Positions 27,512 through 35,827 of a DNA stretch of 64,000 nt are shown piece by piece (within the stretch, counting starts at the first letter, position 1; the number at the start of each line of letters is the position of its first letter). This DNA comes from JAOUEA01 sp963821935. Its GTDB lineage: Bacteria; Actinomycetota; UBA4738; HRBIN12. The position numbers and the translations under genes were made by a program. The notes under the pieces are model-generated. The model searched no databases. It saw only the letters and a list, made by a program, of their open reading frames with translations, and had not been told where the DNA came from. The stretch lies in NCBI GenBank assembly GCA_963821935.1, contig CAWGFM010000004.1, positions 812,611 to 876,610 on the forward strand, in the 5' to 3' direction.

Positions 27512-28602
27512 GCCGCGATCCAGGCCTCACGGTTGTCGGGCGGACTCGCCGGGATCGCATTCTCCAGGGTGAAGAGCGAATCTAGGGCGGCTTCCTCGAC
27601 GATCTTGTTGGGGACCGCATCGATGATGCCCTGGTTCGAGGTGAGGAAGGTGAAGTTGGTCGCCGCGTAGATCTGTGGAGGCAGCGACGTGTACCAGTTG
27701 AGCAGCGCGTAGGCGGCGTCCAGGTTCTCCTCGGCGATGTCGGGGCTGATGCCGTACCCGCAGGTCCACAGCATCTGGCCTTCCTCGGCCGTCGCGAACT
27801 GCACGTTGATCCCGTCGCGCTCGCGCATGAGCTTGGCATCGCCCGGGTAGCCGGACGCGATGATCACTTCGCCCGACTTGAACTGCGCCCGGATGTCGGC
27901 CTGCCCCTTCCAGAAGGTGCGGAACTGCTCTCGATGATCCTTCAGGTACTGGGTGACCTGCACGAGCTGCTCGTCGGTCATCTCGAGCGGGTTCTGGATG
28001 CCGTTCGCGAGCGCGCCCACGTCCAGCGCGGTGATGGCGAGGTCCTCGAGCGAGGCGCGCCCCGCGTACTGCGGATCGAACAGGTCCTGCCATGACGTGG
28101 GCGGGGTGGTGACCTCGTCCGCGTTGTACATGATCCCCGCGGTGCCGGCATCGACCGGCACGATGAAGATTTCGCCGTCGACCTGGACACCAGGGAGCTC
28201 CTTCATGATGGGCCAGATCTGATCCCAGTGCTCGAGGCGGGAGACATCCAGGGGCTGGTACATGCCCTTGTTCACCATCTCGAGCGTGGCTTCGTCGACG
28301 CAGCTGTTGATGACGTCGGCATCGAACCCCGCCTGGATCTTGGCCACGGCCTCCTCGTTCGATCCGAAGGATGCAGTCTCGAGTTCGATGTTGGGGTAGG
28401 TCTCGTAGAAGGTCTCCATGTACTCCGGGTCGAACCCGTCGGCGTAGGAGTACAGGCGCAGCGTGCCCGTGATCGAGGCCGGATCACCAGGCGTCGCACC
28501 GCCCGCGCTGGGCGCAGGATCGTCGCCTCCGCCGCCGCACGCCACCATCACCGTGATCAGCGACAGCGCAACGACGGCACCTCGAAACCCCCATGTCCGC
28601 AT
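27487..28602 (-). CDS. potD: PotD-like extracellular solute-binding lipoprotein
   Basis: 371 residues with a lipoprotein signal: hydrophobic residues 8-20 and a lipobox VMVAC with the lipidated Cys near residue 22, then a Gly/Pro-rich tether. The mature protein is a spermidine/putrescine-type binding protein (TLRLYSYADGFDPEYMETF, YPNIELE, GTAGIMYNADEV). It captures the regulon's substrate outside the cell. Its promoter has a TTGACA -35 box inside a GntR-type operator (28676-28716), which makes it the best-supported target of the adjacent regulator. Confidence 0.9.
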   Translation of the reverse strand: MRTWGFRGAVVALSLITVMVACGGGGDDPAPSAGGATPGDPASITGTLRLYSYADGFDPEYMETFYETYPNIELETASFGSNEEAVAKIQAGFDADVINSCVDEATLEMVNKGMYQPLDVSRLEHWDQIWPIMKELPGVQVDGEIFIVPVDAGTAGIMYNADEVTTPPTSWQDLFDPQYAGRASLEDLAITALDVGALANGIQNPLEMTDEQLVQVTQYLKDHREQFRTFWKGQADIRAQFKSGEVIIASGYPGDAKLMRERDGINVQFATAEEGQMLWTCGYGISPDIAEENLDAAYALLNWYTSLPPQIYAATNFTFLTSNQGIIDAVPNKIVEEAALDSLFTLENAIPASPPDNREAWIAAWTEVKAS

Positions 28603-28675
28603 CGTGGTCCTTCCCCTCCTTCGCCGTGGTCGGGCCCTTCGAGCGGTCCCGAGGCTCCACGGTGGGTCAACGCCG

Positions 28676-28716
28676 AACCTAGGTCAAGGCAGGTAGATTG
28701 TCAACCGTCAACAATC
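28676..28716 (-). promoter_or_regulatory. Promoter and GntR-type operator of the transporter operon
   Basis: On the minus strand TTGACA (28704-28699) and TAGGTT (28681-28676) are 17 bases apart, an excellent promoter. An operator-like repeat, TTGTTGAC-G-GTTGACAA (28714-28698), covers the -35 box, with GATTGT and ACAATC at its ends. Binding of the divergently placed regulator's product would block polymerase. This is one of five related sites in the region. Confidence 0.75.
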
Positions 28717-28729
28717 TTCGCCTGTCGGC

Positions 28730-29428
28730 TCAGCGCTCCGCCGGTTCCTTCCTCGCAACGACTCCAGCGATCAGCTCACCGGCGTGTTCAGCATGCTCAG
28801 CCAGCAATCGAGCCGATCGTTCCTCATCACCGGATGCGATGGCATCCACGAACGGACGATGCTGATGCGAGATCTCGTCCAGCGATCGCAACACCCGCTC
28901 ATCCAGTCGCAGCAGACCCTTCAGGGTCGGGACATAGCGCATGAACACGTCGAGGATCCTTGAATTTCCGCACAGTTGGCAGAGCCCTTCGTGGAACGCC
29001 AGATCCGCTCGGGAGACGGCGACGGCATCCCCCGAGGCCACCGCGGCATCGATGTCGTCCGCAAGCGCACCGAGGCGGGCGATGGCGGCCTGGTCACGGT
29101 CCCGGGCAAGCAGCCGGGCAGCGCGACTCTCCAACGCGGCACGAAGGCCGTAGATCTCTCGGACGTCGTCGGCGGTCAGGCTCACCACGAACGTGCCGCG
29201 ACGCGGCTCCTCGTTCAGCAGTCCCTCGGCCCGCAGCAGCTTGAAGGCTTCACGCACGGGCCCACGGCTGATGTCGAGCTGCTCGGCGATGCGGGCTTCT
29301 ACCAGGTGTTCCCCCTGGGCGAACCCGCCGGCCAGGATCTGCTCCCGGATGCGGTCCGCGGCGTCCTCGGCAAGGGAACGAGGCGCTTGGAGTGGCATCA
29401 GGGTGGTCGAGACCAGATCGTCGCTCAT
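28730..29428 (-). CDS. FadR-type GntR transcriptional regulator (FCD domain)
   Basis: 232 residues from ATG 29428. The N-terminal winged helix (residues 20-85) includes ARIAEQLDISRGPVREAFKLL and EEPRRGTFVV. The C-terminal FCD ligand domain (95-225) keeps metal-binding residues in LAFHEGLCQL and HQHRPF. The start is supported by TACGAT six bases upstream, a leaderless arrangement, and by the lack of a ribosome site. It sits between the transporter operon and the enolase-superfamily gene, both with operator-like sequences. It probably represses the grd regulon until the substrate or a product binds. Confidence 0.92.
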   Translation of the reverse strand: MSDDLVSTTLMPLQAPRSLAEDAADRIREQILAGGFAQGEHLVEARIAEQLDISRGPVREAFKLLRAEGLLNEEPRRGTFVVSLTADDVREIYGLRAALESRAARLLARDRDQAAIARLGALADDIDAAVASGDAVAVSRADLAFHEGLCQLCGNSRILDVFMRYVPTLKGLLRLDERVLRSLDEISHQHRPFVDAIASGDEERSARLLAEHAEHAGELIAGVVARKEPAER

Positions 29429-29434
29429 CGCCGT

Positions 29435-29466
29435 ATCGTAGCATTCGGCTGTTGACAGTTGACCAA
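29435..29466. promoter_or_regulatory. GntR-gene promoter with operator
   Basis: The minus-strand -10 box TACGAT occupies 29440-29435, six bases before the regulator's ATG. Just upstream, 29449-29465 reads CTGTTGAC-A-GTTGACCA, a variant of the common operator. It overlaps the expected -35 region and lies 33 bases before the enolase-family gene. Autoregulation and control of the divergent gene are both likely. Confidence 0.6.
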
Positions 29467-29498
29467 CGACCGGATCATGGAAGGGAGGGCGGGCCCCG

Positions 29499-30650
29499 AT
29501 GCCGTCGATCGCATCGATCGAGGTCCGAGCATCGGCTCCCGACGTCGAACGGTTCCGGTACACCTCGACCGAAGACGAGGTCTACACGACCACCACCCTG
29601 GTCCGCATCACCGACGACGCCGGCACCGTCGGCCTGGGGGCATACGACTCCGACTCTTTCGGCGACTGGGATCGATCCCCGATGGAAACCCTGACGACGA
29701 TCGTGCCGCGATTGATCGGCACCGATCCCGATGATGTGGACTCGATCCAGGCCACGCTCACCGAGGACGGCACCTCGCCCTTCGCCCCGGCGGTGCGTTC
29801 GGCGATCGACATCGCGTGCTGGGATATGGCGGCACGTCGGGCCGGTCAACCGCTCCATCGCCGGCTGGGTGGCGATGGGACCGTGACGGGCCTGCCGTCT
29901 TACGCCTCGGTGCCGACGCTCGGCGACGATCGCTCCTACCTCGGCGCGATCGAGGACCTCGTGGAGCGCGGATTCACGGCGATCAAGGTGCACGCGTGGG
30001 GCGACCCCTCGCGCGACGCGGATCTGCTGCGGACGGTGCGAGGCCGGTTCGACTCGCTGGTGATCATGCACGACGCGGAGGGGCGGTACGACCGCGACGG
30101 CGCCCTGTTCGTTGCGCGTGCGTGTGCCGACGTCGGCGCACGGTGGTTCGAAGCGCCCCTGCCGGACTTCGATCTGGCCGGCTACCGAGATCTTCGCGCC
30201 GACGTGCCCGGCGTCCCGATCCTTCCGGCGGGCGATGCGATCTGGGACCCGCGCCTGCTGGCCGAGGTCGTGCGCGAACCTCCCTGGGACGCGGTCCGAT
30301 TCGATGTCTCGTTCGTGGGGGGTCTCACCCCGACACGAGCGCTGATGTCGGTCGCCGAGGACGCCGGCCTTCCGGTCGAGCTGATCAGCTATGGCCACAC
30401 CGTGATCCAGGCCGCGAACCTGCATGCCGCGCTGGCGTTCGGAAGGACCTCCTACTTCGAACAGGCGGTGCCACCCGAGCCGTTCGAACACGGGGTGGTG
30501 CGACCGCTGCGCACCGGCCTCGACGGGTCCATCGAGGTGACGGACCGGCCGGGGCTGGGGATCGATCTGGATGATGCGACGCTGGCGACCGCGACGCTCG
30601 GGCTCATCAGAGCCGGCGCCGACCGACCAGACGAGCGAACGGGAGGATGA
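29499..30650 (+). CDS. Mandelate racemase/muconate-lactonizing (enolase superfamily) enzyme
   Basis: 383 residues. The capping domain is followed by a barrel with IKVHAWGD near residue 163 carrying the first catalytic Lys. Metal ligands are in VIMHDAEG (about 190), RWFEAPLPD (about 216) and AGDAIWDP (about 244). A His is present in LISYGHTVIQAANLHA near residue 295. Such enzymes abstract an alpha-proton from a carboxylate to racemise, dehydrate or cycloisomerise it. GGAAGGGAGG precedes the ATG. It heads a two-gene operon with an SDR under the GntR-type operator. Confidence 0.88.
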   Translation: MPSIASIEVRASAPDVERFRYTSTEDEVYTTTTLVRITDDAGTVGLGAYDSDSFGDWDRSPMETLTTIVPRLIGTDPDDVDSIQATLTEDGTSPFAPAVRSAIDIACWDMAARRAGQPLHRRLGGDGTVTGLPSYASVPTLGDDRSYLGAIEDLVERGFTAIKVHAWGDPSRDADLLRTVRGRFDSLVIMHDAEGRYDRDGALFVARACADVGARWFEAPLPDFDLAGYRDLRADVPGVPILPAGDAIWDPRLLAEVVREPPWDAVRFDVSFVGGLTPTRALMSVAEDAGLPVELISYGHTVIQAANLHAALAFGRTSYFEQAVPPEPFEHGVVRPLRTGLDGSIEVTDRPGLGIDLDDATLATATLGLIRAGADRPDERTGG

Positions 30651-31480
30651 GCTCGATGAGGTTCGACGGACGAAGGGTGCTGGTAACCGGTGGAGCACGG
30701 GGGATCGGGCGCGGCATCGTCGATGCCTTCCTCGGCGAGGGCGCGCACGTCCTGGCCACGGACGTGCTGGAGGAGGGCTTGCGGTCCGTGCGTGAGTCCC
30801 ATCCCCTTGCGGACCGGCTGACGGTCCACGCAGCGGATCTCGCGCAGGTCGATCAGGTGCGCACCGTGGTCCCGGCGGCGATCGACGCGCTCGGGGGAGT
30901 GGATGTGTTGGTCAACAACGCAGGTGCCCAACCCGAAGGCGGCGTGCTCAGCCTGGACGAAGGTGACATCGACGCGTGCTTCGCGGTGAACGTTCGGGCG
31001 CCGCTGATCCTCATGCAGGACGTCTGCCGTCACCTGATCGAGCGCGGATCGCCGGGCTCGATCGTGAACATCGCCAGCGCCAACGCGTTCCAGAACGAGT
31101 CGCCGGAGTCGATCTACAACGCCTCGAAGGCCGCCCTCGTCGCCCTCACCAAGGCGGTGGCGCACGAGATGGGCCACCACGGCATCCGGGCGAACTGCGT
31201 GGCGCCGGGCGAGACCATCACCCCGGAAGCCGAGGAGGCGATGGCGGCGGATCCGAACGAGCGAGCGCTGGTCCGTCGCTACCTGGCCCGGATCCCGCTC
31301 CGCCACGCCGGGACCCCTCGCGATCAAGCGATGGCCGTGCTGTTTCTGGCCAGCGACGACGCGCGGTTCATCTCAGCGCAGACCCTGGTGGTGGACGGGG
31401 GTGAGATCGGCGGCGGCGGATGGTACGACGACCTGGACGCTCCACCGCTGCCCAGCGACGATCGGCCGGTGACCGGCTGA
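30647..31480 (+). CDS. Short-chain dehydrogenase/reductase
   Basis: 277 residues. The cofactor site GGARGIGRGI is near residue 14, NNAG near residue 90, the catalytic Ser in NIASANAF near residue 140, and YNASK near residue 155. An Asp at the end of beta-2 (LATDVLEEG) suggests NAD rather than NADP. The start overlaps the enolase-family stop (ATGA); ATG 30656 is an alternative. It probably oxidises a hydroxy acid or sugar-like intermediate handled by its partner. Confidence 0.9.
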   Translation: MSSMRFDGRRVLVTGGARGIGRGIVDAFLGEGAHVLATDVLEEGLRSVRESHPLADRLTVHAADLAQVDQVRTVVPAAIDALGGVDVLVNNAGAQPEGGVLSLDEGDIDACFAVNVRAPLILMQDVCRHLIERGSPGSIVNIASANAFQNESPESIYNASKAALVALTKAVAHEMGHHGIRANCVAPGETITPEAEEAMAADPNERALVRRYLARIPLRHAGTPRDQAMAVLFLASDDARFISAQTLVVDGGEIGGGGWYDDLDAPPLPSDDRPVTG

Positions 31481-31500
31481 GCTCACACCGTGCGGTGAGC
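31481..31500. terminator. Possible weak terminator hairpin
   Basis: GCTCA-CA-CCG-TG-CGG-TGAGC directly follows the SDR stop and lies between two convergent genes. The stem is eight pairs with a two-base bulge and no T-run. Confidence 0.35.
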
Positions 31501-31514
31501 GAGCGCTGCAGGCC

Positions 31515-32387
31515 TCAGGGCAGGTCGGGCCTTCGCAATGGGCTACCGCGCACCTCCAGGTCGGCGATCGCGAGGAACTCCTCACCGACGCACGCTGCCG
31601 CGAGCAGCGACAGATCGGGCCCGCAGAACGCCACGTTGGTGGGCGCGTTGAGATAGACGGCCTCCCAGTCCTCGACCACGGTCTCGACGGTGCCGTCCGG
31701 CAGCACGCGGTCGAGCCGGTCGGGGGTGTAGTGAGCCACGTAGAGCCGGCCCTGGGTGTCGTAGGCCACACCGTCGGGCACCGTGTGGAACAGCTCGGCG
31801 ACGACCTCTGCCGTCCCTGCCGAGCCGTCCGACTCGATGGGGATGCGCCAGACCCTGCCACCGTCGAAGTCATCGGGGTGGGATTGGGCGACCACGACGG
31901 CATCGCCGCCGGGGGTGAGGGTGATGCCGTTGGGGTACCCGCCGACCTGGGTGGTCCAGACCGACGTGGTGCGGTCGGGCAGCACGCGGAAGATCGCCGG
32001 GTTCTCCGACCCCGTGACGTACATGGTGCCGTCGGCGGTGAAGACCGGGGAGTTGGGATCGTCGATGGGCAGGTCGGAGGCACCCGCCGTGTAGGCCTCA
32101 ACGGTGCCCGAGCCCGGATCGACCCGGACCACTTCCGCGCGATGCCAGTCGCACGCATAGACGCGGCCCCTTCCGTCGACCGCCATCCCCAGGATGCTGC
32201 CGCCCGTATTCGCGACCTCCTCGATCTCGCCGTCGAGCGTGACGGCGTAGATCTGCCCGCCCTCGCCGCCACAGTAGATGCGCTGGGTGAGGGGATCCCA
32301 GCACAACGCCTCAGGATGCTGGAGCGGCCGCGCGAGTTCCCGGAACACCGAGCGCGGGAACACCGGCTCCGTGGGGTAGGCCTTCAT
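31515..32387 (-). CDS. SMP-30/gluconolactonase-family protein
   Basis: 290 residues forming a six-bladed propeller. It shows HPEALCWDP near residue 24, GGSILGMAVDGRGRVYACD near residue 62, GYPNGITLTPGGDAVVV near residue 148 and DGVAYDTQGRLYVAHY near residue 203. Metal-binding Glu, Asn and Asp are at the usual places. Family members hydrolyse sugar lactones or related esters. The start overlaps the grdA stop by four bases (ATGA), so it is the last gene of the grd operon. A second copy lies upstream of the operon (37129-37969). Confidence 0.88.
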   Translation of the reverse strand: MKAYPTEPVFPRSVFRELARPLQHPEALCWDPLTQRIYCGGEGGQIYAVTLDGEIEEVANTGGSILGMAVDGRGRVYACDWHRAEVVRVDPGSGTVEAYTAGASDLPIDDPNSPVFTADGTMYVTGSENPAIFRVLPDRTTSVWTTQVGGYPNGITLTPGGDAVVVAQSHPDDFDGGRVWRIPIESDGSAGTAEVVAELFHTVPDGVAYDTQGRLYVAHYTPDRLDRVLPDGTVETVVEDWEAVYLNAPTNVAFCGPDLSLLAAACVGEEFLAIADLEVRGSPLRRPDLP

Positions 32388-32851
32388 ACCTCTCCCCTGG
32401 CGCGTTTCATCGCAGCGTTGACTCCGTCCACGTCCAGGGTCATCTCGAAGAAGCCGATCTGCTCCTCGTAGACGGCCCCGTCGGATTGCGCCTTCACTTC
32501 GTCCTCGAACACGTGCAGCACCGGGAGTCCCAACTGAACCCCCGCCAACGGACCCACCCAGGCGGGATCACCGTCCCGAACCGTCTCGGCCGCCACCTCG
32601 ACGGCTTCAGCGTCGGCAGCTCCGAGCATCACCACGATGTCGTCACCGCCGATCTCATCCACGATCCGCTTGATCAGTGCCTGGTTGTCCGGGTCCATGG
32701 CGCCGGACGCTGTTCAGACGAAACACTCCGTGCGCACTTCGATCACGTCGGCGCCGGCGCTCCTGGCCACCTCGGCGATGGCTTCGCCGGGCACGCTGTC
32801 ACGCTCGCCGAGCGCGATCACCTTCTTGCCTCGCAGCTCCATGTCGGTCAT
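32384..32851 (-). CDS. grdA: Glycine/sarcosine/betaine reductase selenoprotein A (in-frame TGA = selenocysteine)
   Basis: 155 residues if TGA at 32716-32714 is read as selenocysteine (residue 46). The join is exact: ECFV, then TGA, then TASGAMDPDNQ, against CFVU-TAAGAM in known GrdA. The redox pair is C-x-x-U. The rest matches GrdA throughout (KKVIALGERDSVPG, VVMLGAADAEA, WVGPLAGVQLGL, YEEQIGFFEM). GrdA carries the carboxymethyl group from protein B as a selenoether to protein C and is recycled by thioredoxin. The ATG overlaps the thioredoxin stop (TGATG); ATG 32842 would give a length nearer the family. A 6-bp hairpin follows the TGA. Confidence 0.92.
32687..32708 (-). promoter_or_regulatory. 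Candidate bacterial SECIS hairpin of grdA
   Basis: Starting 5 nt after the TGA on the minus strand, GTCCGG (32708-32703) can pair with CCGGAC (32692-32687) around a 10-nt loop containing ATGG. Bacterial SECIS elements sit directly downstream of the UGA and present a loop to SelB. The position fits; the loop sequence is not decisive. Confidence 0.55.
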
Positions 32852-33210
32852 CACCCCCTCAGATGCTCCGGGACGGGCGGGCCCACCGCGGGCGCGCCGT
32901 CCAACAACCGGACCAGTGCCTGCTCGATCTGCTCGGGCGTCGTCGCGTTGCTCGTGAGTCGCTCGACCTCGACGCCGTCGCGCATCGTGACGTACGCAGG
33001 CAGACCGGCAACGCGTAGATCGCGGCAGAGCTTCCTGTTGTCCGGTGCGTTCACCTTCACGAAGCGCACCCGGTCGCCGTAGGTCTCGGCGAGCGCTTCG
33101 ACCGCAGGCATCAGGGCCAAGCATGGCTGACACTGCGGTCCCCAGATGTCGACGAGCACGTGCCCCTCGGCGGCCAACCCCTCGAACGTCTCCACGGTGG
33201 CATCGATCAT
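32851..33210 (-). CDS. trxA: Thioredoxin of the grd operon
   Basis: 119 residues from ATG 33210, preceded by GGAGGAG. The active site is WGPQCQPC (about residues 23-30), CQPC instead of the common CGPC. It is followed by the cis-proline loop AGLPAYVTM near residue 73. In classical glycine reductase operons a thioredoxin and its reductase supply electrons to selenoprotein A. No reductase is seen here. Placement between grdC and grdA, with a one-base overlap to grdA, makes that role very likely. Confidence 0.9.
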   Translation of the reverse strand: MIDATVETFEGLAAEGHVLVDIWGPQCQPCLALMPAVEALAETYGDRVRFVKVNAPDNRKLCRDLRVAGLPAYVTMRDGVEVERLTSNATTPEQIEQALVRLLDGAPAVGPPVPEHLRG

Positions 33211-33224
33211 CGGTGCACTCCTCC

Positions 33225-34544
33225 TCAGGTCTCGAGTGTCACGGACACGCCGTCCCACAGCCGGGTGAGCCGGCCCAAGAACAACGACCCCTTCGCGATC
33301 AGCATCGTGCGGTGCATCTCACCGGCGGCCATCCGGTCGAGCGCGTGCGGGATCCACGGCACCGCGCTCGCGATGTGTCCCTGCGTCGGTGAGAACCCCG
33401 GCATCCCATGCGCATGGGCGAACCCGCCGATGTCGGCTCGTTCCATCTCCCCGCGCACCACGCCGAGCCCCGCGAGCATCTTGTAGTTCCGATCGGCGAC
33501 GTCACCTCCACCCTGCGGCTCGGTGATCTCCGGGTTGTGGATCTCCGTCGCGTACCGATCCACGTCGCCGATCTTCAGGCCCATCGCATCGAGCGGAGAC
33601 CCCACCAGGGCCTCGAGCTGCGGCTGGGGTGCGCTGCCCGCCTCGACGGGCATGCGACCAACCGCATCGGTGCGCACGACGGGTCCGTTCGTACCGTCGC
33701 CAACCTCGAGCAGCACGGCCATGCCCGCCAGCACGTCCTCGATCACCGGGAAGCCTTTGGACAGGGCTCCTTCGAACTTCATGCCGAGCTTGCCGAGCGA
33801 GCCGCCGGCCACTACCACGATGCGTTCCTCGATGCCGGCCTCGATCAGCGCCGCGGCCACGACCAGGGCGTGCACCGGCGCCGCGCAGAACGACTTCACG
33901 TCGATCGCGCTCGCACGATCGAGCCCGCACTCCTCCGCGATCGCTTTCGCAACGTTGCCGCCGCCCCGCTGATAGCGGTCGCCGACCGCCTCCTCACCGC
34001 ACCCGATGGCGTGCGTGATCGAGCTGGGATCGGCGCCGGTTCGTGACAGCAGGTCCCGGAGGGCGTGAACCCCACTCGCCTTGATGGCCAGGTTCTCCAG
34101 CAGCACGTTGGCGGTGAGCGATTCGTCGGACTCGTGATCACCCACGAACGAGCCCACGATCCGGTCGCCCGTGCGGATCGCGAGCTCGCCTGCGGCGGGC
34201 TCCGCGCCCATGTGCACCAGGTCGAACCGATCCACCTCGGCGAGCAGCGAGTAGAAGTCCGCCTGCGGCATCAGGTCACCGAAGCGACCGGTGGCCGACG
34301 CATCCTGTACCGGGTGTTCCCACCAGGTGCGGGGTCGTTCCCACAGATCTTCGGGCATGAGGTTGCCCACGAACACCTGGTTGGGCGGGTAGGCGACGGC
34401 ATCGTCGAAGGACCGCAGCGCCCCCGTGAGCCGCTCCAGCTGATCAGGTTCCCTCGCGGGTTTGGAGCCGTACCGCACCAGGTCGGGGACGTGCTCCAAC
34501 ACGAACGACGCCGACGCCACCGCGGCGCGGCGCTCGCCGGTCAT
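33225..34544 (-). CDS. grdC: Glycine/sarcosine/betaine reductase complex component C, beta subunit
   Basis: 439 residues, a ketoacyl-synthase-III-like fold. The family hallmark FDDAVAYPPNQVFVGNLMPEDL is near residue 46. FGDLMPQADFYSLLAEVD near residue 88, SFCAAPVHALVVAAALIEAG near residue 213 and HAHGMPGFSPTQGHIASAVP near residue 388 also fit GrdC. Protein C takes the two-carbon unit from selenoprotein A as a Cys thioester. In known systems the partner GrdD then releases it as acetyl phosphate. No grdD is found in this window. The start overlaps the grdB stop (ATGA). Confidence 0.88.
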   Translation of the reverse strand: MTGERRAAVASASFVLEHVPDLVRYGSKPAREPDQLERLTGALRSFDDAVAYPPNQVFVGNLMPEDLWERPRTWWEHPVQDASATGRFGDLMPQADFYSLLAEVDRFDLVHMGAEPAAGELAIRTGDRIVGSFVGDHESDESLTANVLLENLAIKASGVHALRDLLSRTGADPSSITHAIGCGEEAVGDRYQRGGGNVAKAIAEECGLDRASAIDVKSFCAAPVHALVVAAALIEAGIEERIVVVAGGSLGKLGMKFEGALSKGFPVIEDVLAGMAVLLEVGDGTNGPVVRTDAVGRMPVEAGSAPQPQLEALVGSPLDAMGLKIGDVDRYATEIHNPEITEPQGGGDVADRNYKMLAGLGVVRGEMERADIGGFAHAHGMPGFSPTQGHIASAVPWIPHALDRMAAGEMHRTMLIAKGSLFLGRLTRLWDGVSVTLET

Positions 34545-35827
34545 GCCAGCTCCCAGATGGTGGCCGGGCCGACCTCGGTGGCGAGCATCTCGAGCGCGCG
34601 CTCGAGGATCGCGACCCGCAGTTCGTGCTCGTCACCGGCGGCCAGCGCTGGGTCACCGGTGGGATGAGTGATCGAGACGCCCCGCAGGATGCGGTTGGTC
34701 CCCACCATCTGTGCGATCGTCGGCAGCGCCGTCACGAGCACCGTCGGTATCCCTTCCCGTTCGAATTCCTTCGCGAGCGTTGCCCCGCAACGCGTGCCTG
34801 TGCCTCAGGTGCCGGTGAGGATCACCGCGCCCACATCCGCTTCCCGCAGCTCGGCGGCGATCTCCTGGCCGAACTTGGCGGCGGTGGCCACCGGCGTATC
34901 GACGCCCGAGGTGGTGTAGAACGCCGCGTGCAGCGATCCGAACGATCCTCGGCGCTCCAGCTCGCGCGCGGCATCGAGCGGCACCAACCGGTTCGGATCG
35001 GCGTTGGCCGCCGTCGTGTCGAACCCCGCGTGGACGGACTCGTAGTCCCCTGACGTCATCGACGCGACGCCGTCGATCGGGTAGCGCAGCCACACGTTCG
35101 CATGCCGCGTGGGCAGATGATCCGGGTTGCCTTGCGGCACGCAGCCCGCTTCGGTGACGAGGGCGAGCCGGGCGGCCGGGAGGTCGATCACGGGTGCAGC
35201 GGGGGGCACGCGGTCGCCCGTCGGCCCGACCTCCGTCCGAACGTCGCCCGCGAGCTTGGCCAGCAGCAGGTCGATCGCGCGGACCGCCCCGACCCGGTCG
35301 GCACGAACGTTCGACCGGAGGCCGCGTGGCAGGTAGCCCTCGTCCTCAGGTCCACCGATCGGTTCCCCCGCCGCCAGGCGCGATGCGAGCCCGGCCATCA
35401 CCGGCACCACCGTTCGCATGGCCGCCACGTTGGACCCGGTCGGGACGATGAAGGCGGCTCCCTCCGCAGCCATGACGCCGGGTGAGTCCGGTGTCATCGC
35501 CGCCACGACCGCGATCCCGCGGCGGCCTGCCTCGCGCGCCAGGACGCCGCACGCGTATCCGTATCGTCCCGACCCGAACGACGGGCCGCAGACGAGCGCG
35601 TCGGGCCGGAGCTCCTCGAGCCAGGCGAGCAGCGTGGCGAGGGCGTCGCGCTCGTGCTCGCCGAAATGGTCGTCGCCACACGCGAGCGTCACATCGGGCA
35701 CGACCCCGGCTGCCGCGAACGCGCGCCCGGGCCCCTGAGGGCCGTCGAGCCGGACGGGCTCGTGCCCGGCAGCCTCCTCGCCGCCGAGGCCCGCGAAGAA
35801 CTGGTTGAGGTAGTGGACGATCGTCAT
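34541..35827 (-). CDS. grdB: Glycine/sarcosine/betaine reductase selenoprotein B (in-frame TGA = selenocysteine)
   Basis: 428 residues with TGA 34807-34805 read as selenocysteine 341; the family is about 436. It starts TIVHYLNQFFAGLGGEEAAG, the characteristic GrdB N-terminus. The Sec site reads VILTGT-U-GTGTRCGATLAKEFEREG, against TST-U-GTCTRCGAT in known GrdB. The conserved downstream HPTGDPAL is also present. The first Cys after Sec is Gly, leaving U-x5-C. GrdB holds the selenium nucleophile that cleaves the substrate C-N bond, and with GrdE it sets substrate specificity. A 7-bp hairpin begins 11 nt after the TGA. The ATG overlaps the grdE stop. Confidence 0.93.
34777..34793 (-). promoter_or_regulatory. 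Candidate bacterial SECIS hairpin of grdB
   Basis: A perfect minus-strand stem GCGTTGC (34793-34787) and GCAACGC (34783-34777) closes a GGG loop 18 nt after the UGA. The distance and guanines in the apical loop agree with bacterial SECIS rules. It lies inside the coding sequence, as expected. Confidence 0.65.

Noticed and set aside
32714..32716. TGA in grdA as a true stop codon or nonsense mutation
   Set aside because: The sequence on both sides matches the GrdA family without a gap, the TGA sits at the Sec position, and grdB in the same operon shows the same feature.
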